Below, piece by piece: positions 8,665 to 16,869 of a DNA stretch of 64,000 bases (its first letter is position 1; every line of letters starts with the position of its first letter). The DNA is taken from NCBI GenBank assembly GCA_002439805.1, contig DJPQ01000085.1:12881-76880 (forward strand), given 5' to 3'. The notes under the pieces are model-generated. The model was not told where the DNA came from. It searched no databases and was given only the letters and a program-made list of their open reading frames with translations. The position numbers and the translations under genes are program-made. This stretch comes from Bacteroidales bacterium UBA6408. Lineage in GTDB: Bacteria; Bacteroidota; Bacteroidia; Bacteroidales; UBA932.

Positions 8665-8698
8665 CGGGGCGAATAAAAGCATCCTTTTCTTCATCCCC
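8665..8698 (+). repeat. Collapsed copy B of the stem-loop element (downstream of serS)
   Basis: Only the outer arms remain: GGGGCGAATAAAAG is joined through CATC to CTTTTCTTCATCCCC. These arms are nearly identical to the ends of copy C (19752 and 19870), with the roughly 85-base interior missing. It begins three bases after the serS stop and could act as a simple terminator hairpin. Confidence 0.6.
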
Positions 8699-8778
8699 TT
8701 TGCCTCAGAGGTTTGTTTGCTGAGAAATTTTGAAAATTTTTCTGAAAAAATGTGTAAGGCACATTGATTGCATATACA

Positions 8779-8786
8779 TAAGTTTG
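8779..8786 (+). promoter_or_regulatory. Possible -7 promoter motif abutting the ruvC start
   Basis: TAAGTTTG ends one base before the ruvC ATG at 8788. If used, transcription would start at or inside the first codons, implying either a leaderless mRNA or a real start at the ATG at 8812. Confidence 0.4.
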
Positions 8787-8787
8787 T

Positions 8788-9345
8788 ATGCAAGAATCAG
8801 ATAAGATAATAATGGGAATTGACCCCGGAACCAATATTCTTGGCTTCGGGGTCATTTCTGTGGGGGGACGTCGTCCGGAGTTCGTGGATATGGGGATTGT
8901 GGATTTGAGAAAGGAAAGCGACCATTTCCGGAAACTTGCCGTGATTGCGTCGGAGATTTCTGTGCTGATGGACAGGTATTTGCCGGATGAACTCTCAATA
9001 GAGTCGGCATTCTATGCCAAGGACGCGCAGGTGATTCAGAAACTGGGGCGTGCGCAGGGGATTGTGATTGCGGAGGCCATCAAGAGGTTCATTCCGGTGC
9101 ATGAGTATGCGCCGAGGAAGGCCAAGATTGCGGTGACGGGGAACGGCGCGGCGTCGAAGGAGCAGGTGGCGCTGATGATTCAGCGGCAGCTGGGGCTGAA
9201 GGAACTTCCGAAACATCTCGATGCGACAGACGCGATTGCAATCGCGCTGTGCCACTATCACGAGTCTCTCAGCCCTCTCGGAAAGGTTTCCGGCGGGGGC
9301 GACTGGAAGAAGTTCGTCGAGGCTCATCCGGAGCGGGTCAAATAA
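8788..9345 (+). CDS. ruvC: Holliday junction resolvase RuvC
   Basis: 185 residues. RNase H-like fold with the first catalytic Asp in MGIDPGTN, the catalytic Glu in SIESAFYAKD, and the acidic pair in HLDATDAIAIALCH. It resolves four-way junctions as a dimer with RuvAB. The sequence continues to FVEAHPERVK, a usual tail in Bacteroidota. The start could be 8788 (MQESDKIIMGID) or 8812 (MGIDPGTN); the first is annotated because relatives carry a few residues before the GIDPG motif, though a promoter-like TAAGTTTG touches it. Confidence 0.93.
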   Translation: MQESDKIIMGIDPGTNILGFGVISVGGRRPEFVDMGIVDLRKESDHFRKLAVIASEISVLMDRYLPDELSIESAFYAKDAQVIQKLGRAQGIVIAEAIKRFIPVHEYAPRKAKIAVTGNGAASKEQVALMIQRQLGLKELPKHLDATDAIAIALCHYHESLSPLGKVSGGGDWKKFVEAHPERVK

Positions 9346-9427
9346 TTTTTAATCTTTGAAGGTTCCGGCTTGTCTAAATACTCGGTTTTTGTAGAATATA
9401 TATTTATCTTGTGAAAGAGAATTGATT

Positions 9428-12406
9428 ATGAATGTGGTTAAAAGGTTATTATGTGTAGTGGCGCTTATGGCTGCGGTCTTGTGTGCGGCTATCCCGGCGG
9501 AGGCTCAGTCATCGGCTACGGTGAAGCTGAAGCTTGTGGATGAAAAGAGCGGGGATCCGGTGCCGTTCGCGACTGTGTCACTGACTGTCAAGGGAGCGAA
9601 GGAAGCGAAGCATTACGTGCTTACAGATGCGCAGGGGGCTGCTTCCATCGCCAAGGTCGCGAGGGGGGAGTATCACCTCAGGGCGGAGATAATGGGCTAC
9701 AAGAGCTTTGAGAAAGACATTGTCGTGGAGAAGAGCGTCGATTTGGGTGACGTGAAGATGGCGGCGGACATAGAGATGCTTGAGGCCGCGCAGGTAACGG
9801 CCGTGGGAAATCCTATTGTCGTGAAGAAGGATACCATCGAGTACAACGCCTCTTCGTTCAAGACCTCGGACAACGACATGCTTGAGGAACTTCTCAAGAA
9901 GCTTCCGGGGGTCGAGGTTTCGGAGGACGGTTCGATAACCGCCAACGGGCAGACAATCTCGAAGATAACCATCGACGGCAAGACGTTCTTCCTCGACGAC
10001 CCGTCGCTCGCGTCTAAGAACATTCCCGCGAAGATAATCCAGAAAGTGAAGGTCGTGGAGAAGAAATCCGACCAGGCGATGTTCACGGGCATCGACGACG
10101 GCAACGAGGAGACCGTCATCGACCTCTCCATCCAACCGGGAATGATGCAGGGATGGTTCGGCAACATAATGGCCGGCGGCGGACATGACGTGCCGAGCGC
10201 CAACAATGACATGAACGACTGGCGCTATCAGGGCGCGGCCATGGTGGGACGCTTCACGGACAAGAGTCAGATCAGCCTCATCCTCAACGGCAACAACACC
10301 AACAACAGGGGGTTCAACGACCTTGCCGGCTCTATGATGGGCAATATGCGGGGTGGCGGAGGCGGAATGGGCCGCGGCCAGGGCGGCTGGGGCCGCGGAA
10401 ACGGCATCACGACCTCGTGGATGGGCGGTCTTAACGGCGCGTTCACCCTTCTGGACGGGAACATGGACCTTGCAGGGAACTACCTCTACAACGGCAGCAA
10501 TAAATATGTGACCGAGGACAGCAGGCTGACGAACTATCTTGACGACGGCAGCAGCCTCATAACTGAAAACAACGGCTACAGCACGACCCGCACGGACGGT
10601 CATCGTTTCGGTGTGCGCCTTGAGCATAAATTTTCCGAGAACACCTCAATTCTCTTCGAGCCTCGCGTGAATTTCGGCCGGGGAAACTATGTCGAGTATT
10701 CCGACTACGACATCAATAAGGACCTTGGTGACGGCACGGAGCAGACGCTGACCAACAAGGGTACGACCCGTAACACCGGAGACAACAAGAACTGGACGAC
10801 AGAGGGCTTCCTCCTCTTCCGTCAGAAGCTCGGAAAGCCCGGCAGGACTATTTCCCTGCACACCCGCTACAGCTTCAGCGGAAACGAGCTCGACGGGCTG
10901 AACCAGTCTCTCACTCAGACCTTCGGCACCTCGCCGGTGACGGATTTCGTGAACCAGCGAATCGACAGAACCTCGAACTCATATTCAGTAAATTCCCGTC
11001 TCGTATATACCGAACCTCTCGGAAAGAATTTCTATATCGAGGCGAACTATTCCTACGGGTGGAACAAGAACACTTCGCTGAAGAACGCCTACGACAGCGG
11101 AAACAAAGGGACTCTCACCCCTTCGGCATTCGGCGATATTAAGTATGTCTATGAGGGTGAGACTCTTGATGATATATATTCCAACAACATAACGAACATC
11201 GGACAGAATCACGCAGCCGGCGCTAACCTTATGTGGCAGAAGGACAAGATCCGCGCTCAGCTCGGAGTGTCGGCGAACCCTACGATTACGAAGAATGTCA
11301 CGAACGGGGAGACTTTCGAGAGCAATGTCGTGAAGTGGTCTCCGCAGGCATCGTTCAGCTATGATATGTCCGAGAACGCGAACGTGCGCTTCTTCTATTT
11401 CGGAAGTTCATCGCAGCCTTCGACCTCGCAGCTCATGCCTGTGCCGGACAACACCGACCCTGTGAACATCTCGCTCGGTAACCCCTATCTGAACCCGTAT
11501 TTCAGCCACAGGCTCAGAGGGATGTTCCGCTATTCAAATAAGGAGAATTTCATCTCGGTGAACGGATTTTTCGGCGGGAACTATGTCCAGGACGCGATTA
11601 CGAGCGCGACATGGTATGACGTCAACAGCGTCAAGTACAACATTCCGGTGAACACCAAGGGGACGGGCAACTTCGACGCGAGGGTTATGACGAACATTCC
11701 TTTCGGAAAGTCGAATTTCTCGATGTTTTCGATGACTTTTGCAAAGTATTCGCAGACAACCTCATATATCGGGACTTCCGCATTCGCCTCGAAGGCCGGT
11801 GAGTACTACAGCAGCGAGACGGCCGAGTTTGACTATGACAAGTTCCACAGCGACTACGGCACGGACCTTTCAGCGTTCGCCGATGACTTCACCACTAACA
11901 GGACGCAGAGCCTGAATTTCACTGAGCGTCTGCGCTTTACCTACAGGGATGATTTCGTGGAACTTACGCTCGGCGGCAGGACGAGAATCTCAAAGTCCTG
12001 GTATTCAATAGCCTCGGCCGCAACAAATGCGACGTTCAACAACAAGGTGAACGGCTCCGTGAACTGGACTCTGCCTTGGGGTATGAACCTCATCTCGCAG
12101 CTGGACTACAACTGGTACAACGGCTACACGACCCCGCAGTCGGACGAGTTCATCTGGAACGCCGAGATTACCCAGCTGTTCTACAAGAAGAAGTTTACCA
12201 TTGCGCTCAAGGCCTATGACATCCTGAACCAGTCGAAGAACCTTTCAGTGACGGACGAGTCGAACTACCATCAGGAGGTGCGCAATAACACTCTCGGCCG
12301 CTACGTCATCCTTTCGCTGACCTACCGTTTCGGCAATTTTGACAATGCAAGCAAGGGGGCTCGTCGCGGACCTGGCGGCCCGATGGGACCGCCTCCGGGC
12401 CGTTAG
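9428..12406 (+). CDS. TonB-receptor-like outer-membrane beta-barrel protein
   Basis: 992 residues from ATG 9428; two upstream codons in frame begin with TTG and are unlikely to be used. A signal peptide (residues 1-26) leads to a carboxypeptidase-regulatory-like Ig domain (residues about 28-110) with the usual DEKSGDPVPFATV motif. A plug-like domain follows (LEELLKKLPGVEVSEDGSI), then a long beta-barrel of the OMP_b-brl type. This architecture matches Bacteroidota TonB-dependent receptor relatives that lack a partner SusD. A Gly/Met/Arg-rich insert sits near residues 297-320 and the C-terminus is low-complexity (RRGPGGPMGPPPGR). The last bases and stop lie inside the first unit of a hairpin repeat cluster. 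Confidence 0.8.
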   Translation: MNVVKRLLCVVALMAAVLCAAIPAEAQSSATVKLKLVDEKSGDPVPFATVSLTVKGAKEAKHYVLTDAQGAASIAKVARGEYHLRAEIMGYKSFEKDIVVEKSVDLGDVKMAADIEMLEAAQVTAVGNPIVVKKDTIEYNASSFKTSDNDMLEELLKKLPGVEVSEDGSITANGQTISKITIDGKTFFLDDPSLASKNIPAKIIQKVKVVEKKSDQAMFTGIDDGNEETVIDLSIQPGMMQGWFGNIMAGGGHDVPSANNDMNDWRYQGAAMVGRFTDKSQISLILNGNNTNNRGFNDLAGSMMGNMRGGGGGMGRGQGGWGRGNGITTSWMGGLNGAFTLLDGNMDLAGNYLYNGSNKYVTEDSRLTNYLDDGSSLITENNGYSTTRTDGHRFGVRLEHKFSENTSILFEPRVNFGRGNYVEYSDYDINKDLGDGTEQTLTNKGTTRNTGDNKNWTTEGFLLFRQKLGKPGRTISLHTRYSFSGNELDGLNQSLTQTFGTSPVTDFVNQRIDRTSNSYSVNSRLVYTEPLGKNFYIEANYSYGWNKNTSLKNAYDSGNKGTLTPSAFGDIKYVYEGETLDDIYSNNITNIGQNHAAGANLMWQKDKIRAQLGVSANPTITKNVTNGETFESNVVKWSPQASFSYDMSENANVRFFYFGSSSQPSTSQLMPVPDNTDPVNISLGNPYLNPYFSHRLRGMFRYSNKENFISVNGFFGGNYVQDAITSATWYDVNSVKYNIPVNTKGTGNFDARVMTNIPFGKSNFSMFSMTFAKYSQTTSYIGTSAFASKAGEYYSSETAEFDYDKFHSDYGTDLSAFADDFTTNRTQSLNFTERLRFTYRDDFVELTLGGRTRISKSWYSIASAATNATFNNKVNGSVNWTLPWGMNLISQLDYNWYNGYTTPQSDEFIWNAEITQLFYKKKFTIALKAYDILNQSKNLSVTDESNYHQEVRNNTLGRYVILSLTYRFGNFDNASKGARRGPGGPMGPPPGR

Positions 12407-12562
12407 CCCGGCAGGCGGCCCCATGGGCTTCCTAACCCCGGCAGGCTTTCGCCTGCGACCCCTGTTAGGGGTGTTCTGCGCCTCCGGCGCGGTCCCTGCG
12501 GAACCTTTTCCGGGCCGTTAGCCCGGCAGGCGTTCCCATCGGGGGACTTCTTAACCCCGGCG
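12394..12562 (+). repeat. Cluster of GC-rich hairpins with a 24-bp perfect direct repeat
   Basis: A 24-base unit containing CCGGGC-CGTTA-GCCCGG occurs at 12394-12417 and exactly again at 12509-12532. Each copy is followed by a second shared block (TTAACCCCGG-like). Between them lie further perfect hairpins: GCAGGC-TTTC-GCCTGC, ACCCCT-GTT-AGGGGT and GCGCC-TCC-GGCGC. The first unit overlaps the stop codon of the preceding gene. No coding gene is supported between 12407 and 12734. Confidence 0.8.
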
Positions 12563-12602
12563 GCAAAAGTGAAAATGTAAGTTGGAAAAGCCTTTGTGTA
12601 AG

Positions 12603-12652
12603 TAATTTTGCGCGAAGGCTTTTCTTTTGTTGTCACATTTTGGCTAAATTTG
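12603..12652 (+). promoter_or_regulatory. Promoter motifs upstream of the Cys-rich lipoprotein
   Basis: Two TAnnTTTG motifs are present: TAATTTTG at 12603-12610 and TAAATTTG at 12645-12652. The second has a TTTTGG stretch upstream at a shorter than usual spacing. The leader from the second motif to the ATG at 12735 is about 75 bases. Confidence 0.5.
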
Positions 12653-12734
12653 CATCTTATTGTGGTTGTGCCTTGGGCACAGAGTGAGACGAGATAATTT
12701 TAATAAACATTAATAGTTTAATATTCAATAAATT

Positions 12735-12974
12735 ATGAAGAAGGTATTTTTCGCTGCGCTTGCACTCGTTGCAATGCTTTCAGTCGCTTCCTGCAAGACC
12801 GACAAATGTAAATGCGACATTAAGGCAGGCAAGTTAGAATGGAAAGATCAGGTTTATGAAAGACCGGACGGCAAGAAATGTTCGGATTTGACGACCAAAG
12901 ACATAGACCTCGCCGGTCTTAAAATAGATGCCAGCGGACTTGTGGACCTTGACTGCGAGAATTATCACGAGTAG
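12735..12974 (+). CDS. Small Cys-rich lipoprotein
   Basis: 79 residues. A type II signal peptide ends in the lipobox VASC (Cys at about residue 20), so the mature protein should be lipid-anchored on the periplasmic or outer face. Five further Cys or Cys-pair positions (CKCD, KKCSD, LDCENY) suggest disulfides or metal binding. I recognise no family. It sits immediately before the MauE/thioredoxin fusion gene with only 13 bases between, so a shared redox role is plausible but inferred. Confidence 0.7.
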   Translation: MKKVFFAALALVAMLSVASCKTDKCKCDIKAGKLEWKDQVYERPDGKKCSDLTTKDIDLAGLKIDASGLVDLDCENYHE

Positions 12975-12987
12975 CAAGTCATACACA

Positions 12988-14025
12988 GTGAGCACGACAG
13001 TCCTGAGAATACTCTTGGGACTGTTTTTCTGTGTCTCCGCCGTTCTGAAGCTCGTTTCGGTCGATGACTTTGAACTCTACATCTTTTCTTTCGGCTTCGC
13101 CGCCTTTGACCTTTGCTCGCTTGCAGCCCGTGCGGTGATTATCGGTGAGATGATTCTCGGACTGGGGCTCATCAGCGGCTGGTGGCACAATTTCGTGAAC
13201 TCCGTGACGGCTGCCCTTCTTGTCGGCTTTTCGGGTTTCCTCATTTGGCGGATGTCCGTCGGCGACGAGGGCTCCTGCCACTGTTTCGGGAGCCTTGTGG
13301 AGATGAACCCGGAGCAGTCTCTTCTGAAGAATGCCGTGGCCTTGGCCGTGCTTGCCTTTGCGTGGAGCCGCCCGACCGAACTGTTCGCGGCACGGCATGA
13401 TGATACCTCAGGTGACAGAGTGCCCGAAGCAGGAGAGCCTTCAAGAACAGGGGCGCAGCGCTTTGCCGCCCGGCTGTACCGTCACAAGGGAACAGTTGCC
13501 GGAGTCATTTCGGCGGTCGCGGCTCTGGCGATTCTGATAATCAATCCGCCCGACCTGTGGTTCCGCTGGACACGCGGCGAATCAGACGACCTGAATGTGA
13601 GCGAGTTCCGGCGGTATGCAGACAGTACGGGAGTAAGTTCCGGACGCAAGGTCGTCTGCTTCTATTCCATCAACTGCGAACACTGCCGACGCTGCGCCGC
13701 GAAAATGGCCGGCATCATCCGCCGCAACGCTATCCCCGAAGAATCTGTCTTCTGCTTCTTCATGCAGGAGTATGTCGATATGACGGAGGCGGTCTCAATC
13801 TTTTTCGACAACTACGGTGAAGGCCTGCATCTTCCTTACCACTGGATATATCCTCTCCGGTTCATTCCCCTCACCAACGGCGCCATGCCTCTCGTCTGCC
13901 TTTTCGACGACGGTCGCCTCATAAAGGAATACGACCGCCTCACCATCGACGAAGCGGCCATATCTGAGTTTATTCTTCCTCCTCTAAAGGCATATTCTGC
14001 GAATACTTCCTCCATTTCCCGATGA
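12988..14025 (+). CDS. MauE/DoxX-like membrane protein with C-terminal thioredoxin-like domain
   Basis: 345 residues from the GTG at 12988; an upstream in-frame ATG at 12928 lies inside the preceding lipoprotein gene and is rejected. The N-terminal half has four transmembrane helices in the MauE/DoxX pattern (VLRILLGLFFCVSAVLKL; GSCHCFGSL loop; helix near residue 120). A linker and fifth helix near residue 175 follow. The C-terminal periplasmic domain contains FYSINCEHCRRC, a CxxC motif as in thioredoxin folds. MauE proteins act with disulfide-handling partners in maturation of exported proteins, so a membrane electron-relay role is likely. The last 56 bases overlap the 3' end of rluD on the other strand. 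Confidence 0.75.
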   Translation: MSTTVLRILLGLFFCVSAVLKLVSVDDFELYIFSFGFAAFDLCSLAARAVIIGEMILGLGLISGWWHNFVNSVTAALLVGFSGFLIWRMSVGDEGSCHCFGSLVEMNPEQSLLKNAVALAVLAFAWSRPTELFAARHDDTSGDRVPEAGEPSRTGAQRFAARLYRHKGTVAGVISAVAALAILIINPPDLWFRWTRGESDDLNVSEFRRYADSTGVSSGRKVVCFYSINCEHCRRCAAKMAGIIRRNAIPEESVFCFFMQEYVDMTEAVSIFFDNYGEGLHLPYHWIYPLRFIPLTNGAMPLVCLFDDGRLIKEYDRLTIDEAAISEFILPPLKAYSANTSSISR

Positions 14026-15079
14026 GCTCCGCCATATCCCCGGGGATAGGGGAGTCGAAGCGCACGAGTTCTCCGGTGCGCGGATGGACGAATCCGAGGG
14101 TCTTGGCGTGAAGGGCCTGACGGGGGAGAATCCTGAAGCAGTTGCGGATGAACTGGGTATATTTCGCGTAAATCGTGCCCTTGCGGATTTCGGAGCCGCC
14201 GTAGCGTTCGTCATTGAAGAGCGGGTGACCGATGTAGTTCATGTGGACGCGAATCTGATGCGTACGTCCGGTTTCGAGAATGCACTCCACCACAGTCACA
14301 AAGCCGAAGCGTTCGATGACGCGGTAGTGCGTGACGGCGTGCTTGCCGTGGTCTCCGTCCGGAAAAACTCGGAACTTCATCCTGTCGGAAGGGTCGCGGC
14401 CGATGTTGCCGACAATGGTTCCCTCGTCCTCGCGGATGTTGCCCCATACGACGGCAACATACTTCCTTTCAATCGAATGCACGAAGAACTGCTTTGCGAG
14501 GTTCAGCTGCGCCTCATCGTTCTTTGCCACGACAAGCAGCCCGGAAGTGTCCTTGTCTATGCGGTGCACCAGTACCCCCATCCTTTCATCCTTTGCATCC
14601 GGCTCCTGCGAAAGCCCGAGATAGTAGGCGAGGGCGTTCACGAGTGTGCCGCTGAAATGCCCGTGACCCGGATGCACGACCATGCCGGCCGGCTTGTTAA
14701 TCACCAGCACGTCATCGTCCTCATAAACGATGTCGAGCGGAATGTTCTCAGGAAGAATCTCCAGGCCGCGCCGCTGATAGGGCATCACGAACTGAATCAC
14801 ATCGCCCGGCTTCACTATGCAGTTCGCCTTCGCCACCTTGCCGTTCACCCTGATATATTCCGACTTTATCGCCAGCTGGATGCGGTGGCGGGAGGTGTAT
14901 TCCATGTGCGAGGCGAGATACTTGTCGACGCGCAGGGGAGTCTGCCCCTTGTCGACGTCGAAGCGGTAGTGCTCGAACATTTCTTCCGAGGCTTCCGAAC
15001 CGTCGGCGCCGTCGATGTCCGCCGCCGTCTCAGTGTCGTCGAGGAATTCCTCTCGTAGTTCGTCGTCAAATATGCTCAT
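13970..15079 (-). CDS. rluD: 23S rRNA pseudouridine synthase, RluA/RluD family
   Basis: 369 residues. An acidic N-terminal extension (about 35 residues) precedes an S4 RNA-binding domain (LRVDKYLASHMEYTSRHRIQ...). The catalytic RluA domain has the signature HRIDKDTSGLLVV, whose Asp is the nucleophile. It isomerises uridines in helix 69 of 23S rRNA or a related target. It is downstream of the PASTA-protein gene (55-base gap), a pairing seen in other Bacteroidota. Its 3' end overlaps the convergent MauE-thioredoxin gene by 56 bases. Assignment to RluD rather than another RluA member rests on the S4 domain and length. Confidence 0.85.
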   Translation of the reverse strand: MSIFDDELREEFLDDTETAADIDGADGSEASEEMFEHYRFDVDKGQTPLRVDKYLASHMEYTSRHRIQLAIKSEYIRVNGKVAKANCIVKPGDVIQFVMPYQRRGLEILPENIPLDIVYEDDDVLVINKPAGMVVHPGHGHFSGTLVNALAYYLGLSQEPDAKDERMGVLVHRIDKDTSGLLVVAKNDEAQLNLAKQFFVHSIERKYVAVVWGNIREDEGTIVGNIGRDPSDRMKFRVFPDGDHGKHAVTHYRVIERFGFVTVVECILETGRTHQIRVHMNYIGHPLFNDERYGGSEIRKGTIYAKYTQFIRNCFRILPRQALHAKTLGFVHPRTGELVRFDSPIPGDMAELIGKWRKYSQNMPLEEEE

Positions 15080-15134
15080 ATATGGTTGGTTGTCAAATGA
15101 CTGCGTCGGAACTGGTCCCCGCCGGCAGGTTATG

Positions 15135-15926
15135 TTAAAACTTGATAGGCTTCTTCGCGAGGTCGGTCGTGAGATATATGGAGACGTCGCTTCCCATTGG
15201 CAGCGGCTGTTCCGAAGGTTCCGGCGTCATCCTCCAGACAAAGGCCTTCGTGCTGTCCTCGTAGGTCTGGACGGTCTTGTCATAGACGACTTTCCTGACA
15301 TTGAGGGAGTTTTCCTGAATCATGTCCACGGCGCTCATCATCTTCAGACCGCGGACATCCGGAACGCTCGTCATGTTGTCGTCGGAATTGAGCCCCACTA
15401 CGAGGTCGATTACCGACTCGCTCTCAATAGGAGTCCCTGGTTCTATCTCTATGTTTCCGTGCATCTGCCGGAGCACGTTGTTCGTGGCAATGTCGCTGAC
15501 ATACATGAGTTTTCCGAGGAGAAGCCCCCGTGTTCCGAGTTCTGCCTTGGCCTGTCTCATCGAGTAGCCGACGAGATTGGGCATGCTGACTTTCTTCGGG
15601 GTCACCGCGTTGATTGTCAGCGCGATGCGGCGGCCTTTCTTGACCTTTGCCCCCGGTGCGGGATTCTGTTTATAGACAAATCCCCTCCCGAGTCTCTTTA
15701 CATAGACGGAATCGACCACCTCCGTCCTCATTCCGGCCTGATGCGCCTCGAACTCCGCGTCCTTGACCTTCATTGCAGTGAGGTCCGGCACCGTGAGCTC
15801 CTTGTTGTGCCCTGTAATCAGGTTCAGTCCTATCGCCGCCCCGCCGACGAGCACGGCGAGCACCACAGCCGCTCCAAGCAGGTTCTTTACAATCCAGTTT
15901 CCGAAGAATGACCTTATCTTTCCCAT
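15135..15926 (-). CDS. PASTA-domain membrane protein
   Basis: 263 residues. A single N-terminal transmembrane helix (residues about 13-37, VKNLLGAAVVLAVLVGGAAIGL) is followed by three PASTA repeats of about 65-70 residues. These start at VPDLTAMKVKDAEFEAHQAG, MPNLVGYSMRQAKAEL and VPDVRGLKMMSAVDMIQE. PASTA domains bind peptidoglycan fragments or act as spacers, but there is no kinase or transpeptidase domain here. The protein is probably periplasmic and inner-membrane-anchored. It sits in tandem with rluD downstream and LysE upstream. Confidence 0.85.
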   Translation of the reverse strand: MGKIRSFFGNWIVKNLLGAAVVLAVLVGGAAIGLNLITGHNKELTVPDLTAMKVKDAEFEAHQAGMRTEVVDSVYVKRLGRGFVYKQNPAPGAKVKKGRRIALTINAVTPKKVSMPNLVGYSMRQAKAELGTRGLLLGKLMYVSDIATNNVLRQMHGNIEIEPGTPIESESVIDLVVGLNSDDNMTSVPDVRGLKMMSAVDMIQENSLNVRKVVYDKTVQTYEDSTKAFVWRMTPEPSEQPLPMGSDVSIYLTTDLAKKPIKF

Positions 15927-15983
15927 AATATCAAATGTTCCTTAGTATGCTCCCTCCGAGTTCCGTCCGTCCCTTTCCGTCCG

Positions 15984-16682
15984 TCAGAACAGCCGCGCTC
16001 CCTGAAATATCACCCTGAAAAGTCCCTCGCTCAGCAGCGCGAGGCCGAGAATCGCGATGACTGCTCCGGTGATGCGGTTTATCCAGATCAGGGTGCGCAT
16101 CTTCACGTATTTCCTGAAATGGCTTACAAGCCAGCTGAAGAAAAACCAGTAGAAAATGGTTCCTCCGGAGACGGCGAGGATAATAGGCGCGGCGGTCCAG
16201 TCCTGGCTGTGCGTAGTGTCGATGCCGAAGACCGTGAACAGGGCGAAGAGCACGAGTATTCCTCCGGGATTCGCGAGTCCCATCAGCAGCGCCTTTATGA
16301 AGTCATTGACAGTCACGCGGTTGTTCTTGCTCGCGAGTTTGGTGATTCGTTCGTTCCCCTTGCTCAGCCGCGCCTCCCGTTCTATAGGGTTTGTGAAAAT
16401 CATTATGACTCCTATGATTGCCACGGTGATTCCGCCTGCCACGAGCAGAAGTTCTCTGTGCCTGTCCATGAACTCCTGCGCGTAGGCGAGGGCGAAGATG
16501 GAGATGCAGGCAAAGACAGTGTCGACGATTGACGCGCCGAGACCGGTGATGAATCCTGCCTTGTGCCCCTTGCTGAGGCTCTGCTGGATGACATAGACGG
16601 CAATCGGCCCGATTGGAGCCGAGGCGCACAGGCCGATGCAGAATCCCTTTATTATGTTCAACAGCTGAAGATCCAGTTGCAT
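15984..16682 (-). CDS. LysE/RhtB-family exporter
   Basis: 232 residues with six hydrophobic helices and the family start GFCIGLCASAPIGPIAVYVIQQSLSKGHKAGFITGLGAS. Members export amino acids such as lysine, threonine or homoserine lactone; the substrate is not predictable here. A basic cytosolic loop (residues 105-125) lies between helices 3 and 4. A minus-strand TATCTTTG at 16773-16780 is the likely promoter, giving a leader of about 85 bases. It is divergent from lnt. Confidence 0.85.
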   Translation of the reverse strand: MQLDLQLLNIIKGFCIGLCASAPIGPIAVYVIQQSLSKGHKAGFITGLGASIVDTVFACISIFALAYAQEFMDRHRELLLVAGGITVAIIGVIMIFTNPIEREARLSKGNERITKLASKNNRVTVNDFIKALLMGLANPGGILVLFALFTVFGIDTTHSQDWTAAPIILAVSGGTIFYWFFFSWLVSHFRKYVKMRTLIWINRITGAVIAILGLALLSEGLFRVIFQGARLF

Positions 16683-16772
16683 ATTTTTCCTATTATGTTT
16701 GCATTGCCGGAGTTATGCAGACACCGTCTTTCCGGAAATATTTTTATCCTGCTCAGGCATCGCATAATCGTG

Positions 16773-16801
16773 CAAAGATAGCAATTTTATTTATAACTTT
16801 G
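16773..16801. promoter_or_regulatory. Divergent promoters for the LysE exporter and lnt
   Basis: TATCTTTG on the minus strand (16773-16780) faces the exporter, and TAACTTTG on the plus strand (16794-16801) faces lnt. Only 13 bases separate the two -7 motifs, so the two promoters must overlap and may compete. Confidence 0.65.
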
Positions 16802-16869
16802 CGCCGTCTCACCATGCACGGCGGACATTCTGTCCGAGACTGGAGTGAGCCAAAACATTGACGGGTAAT

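Noticed and set aside
12339..12636. Short open frames across the hairpin cluster
   Set aside because: Reading frames arise from GC-rich inverted repeats; they overlap the outer-membrane gene stop and lack starts or conservation signs.
16303..16629. Out-of-frame minus-strand ORFs inside the LysE gene
   Set aside because: Shadows of a clear six-helix exporter; no independent support.
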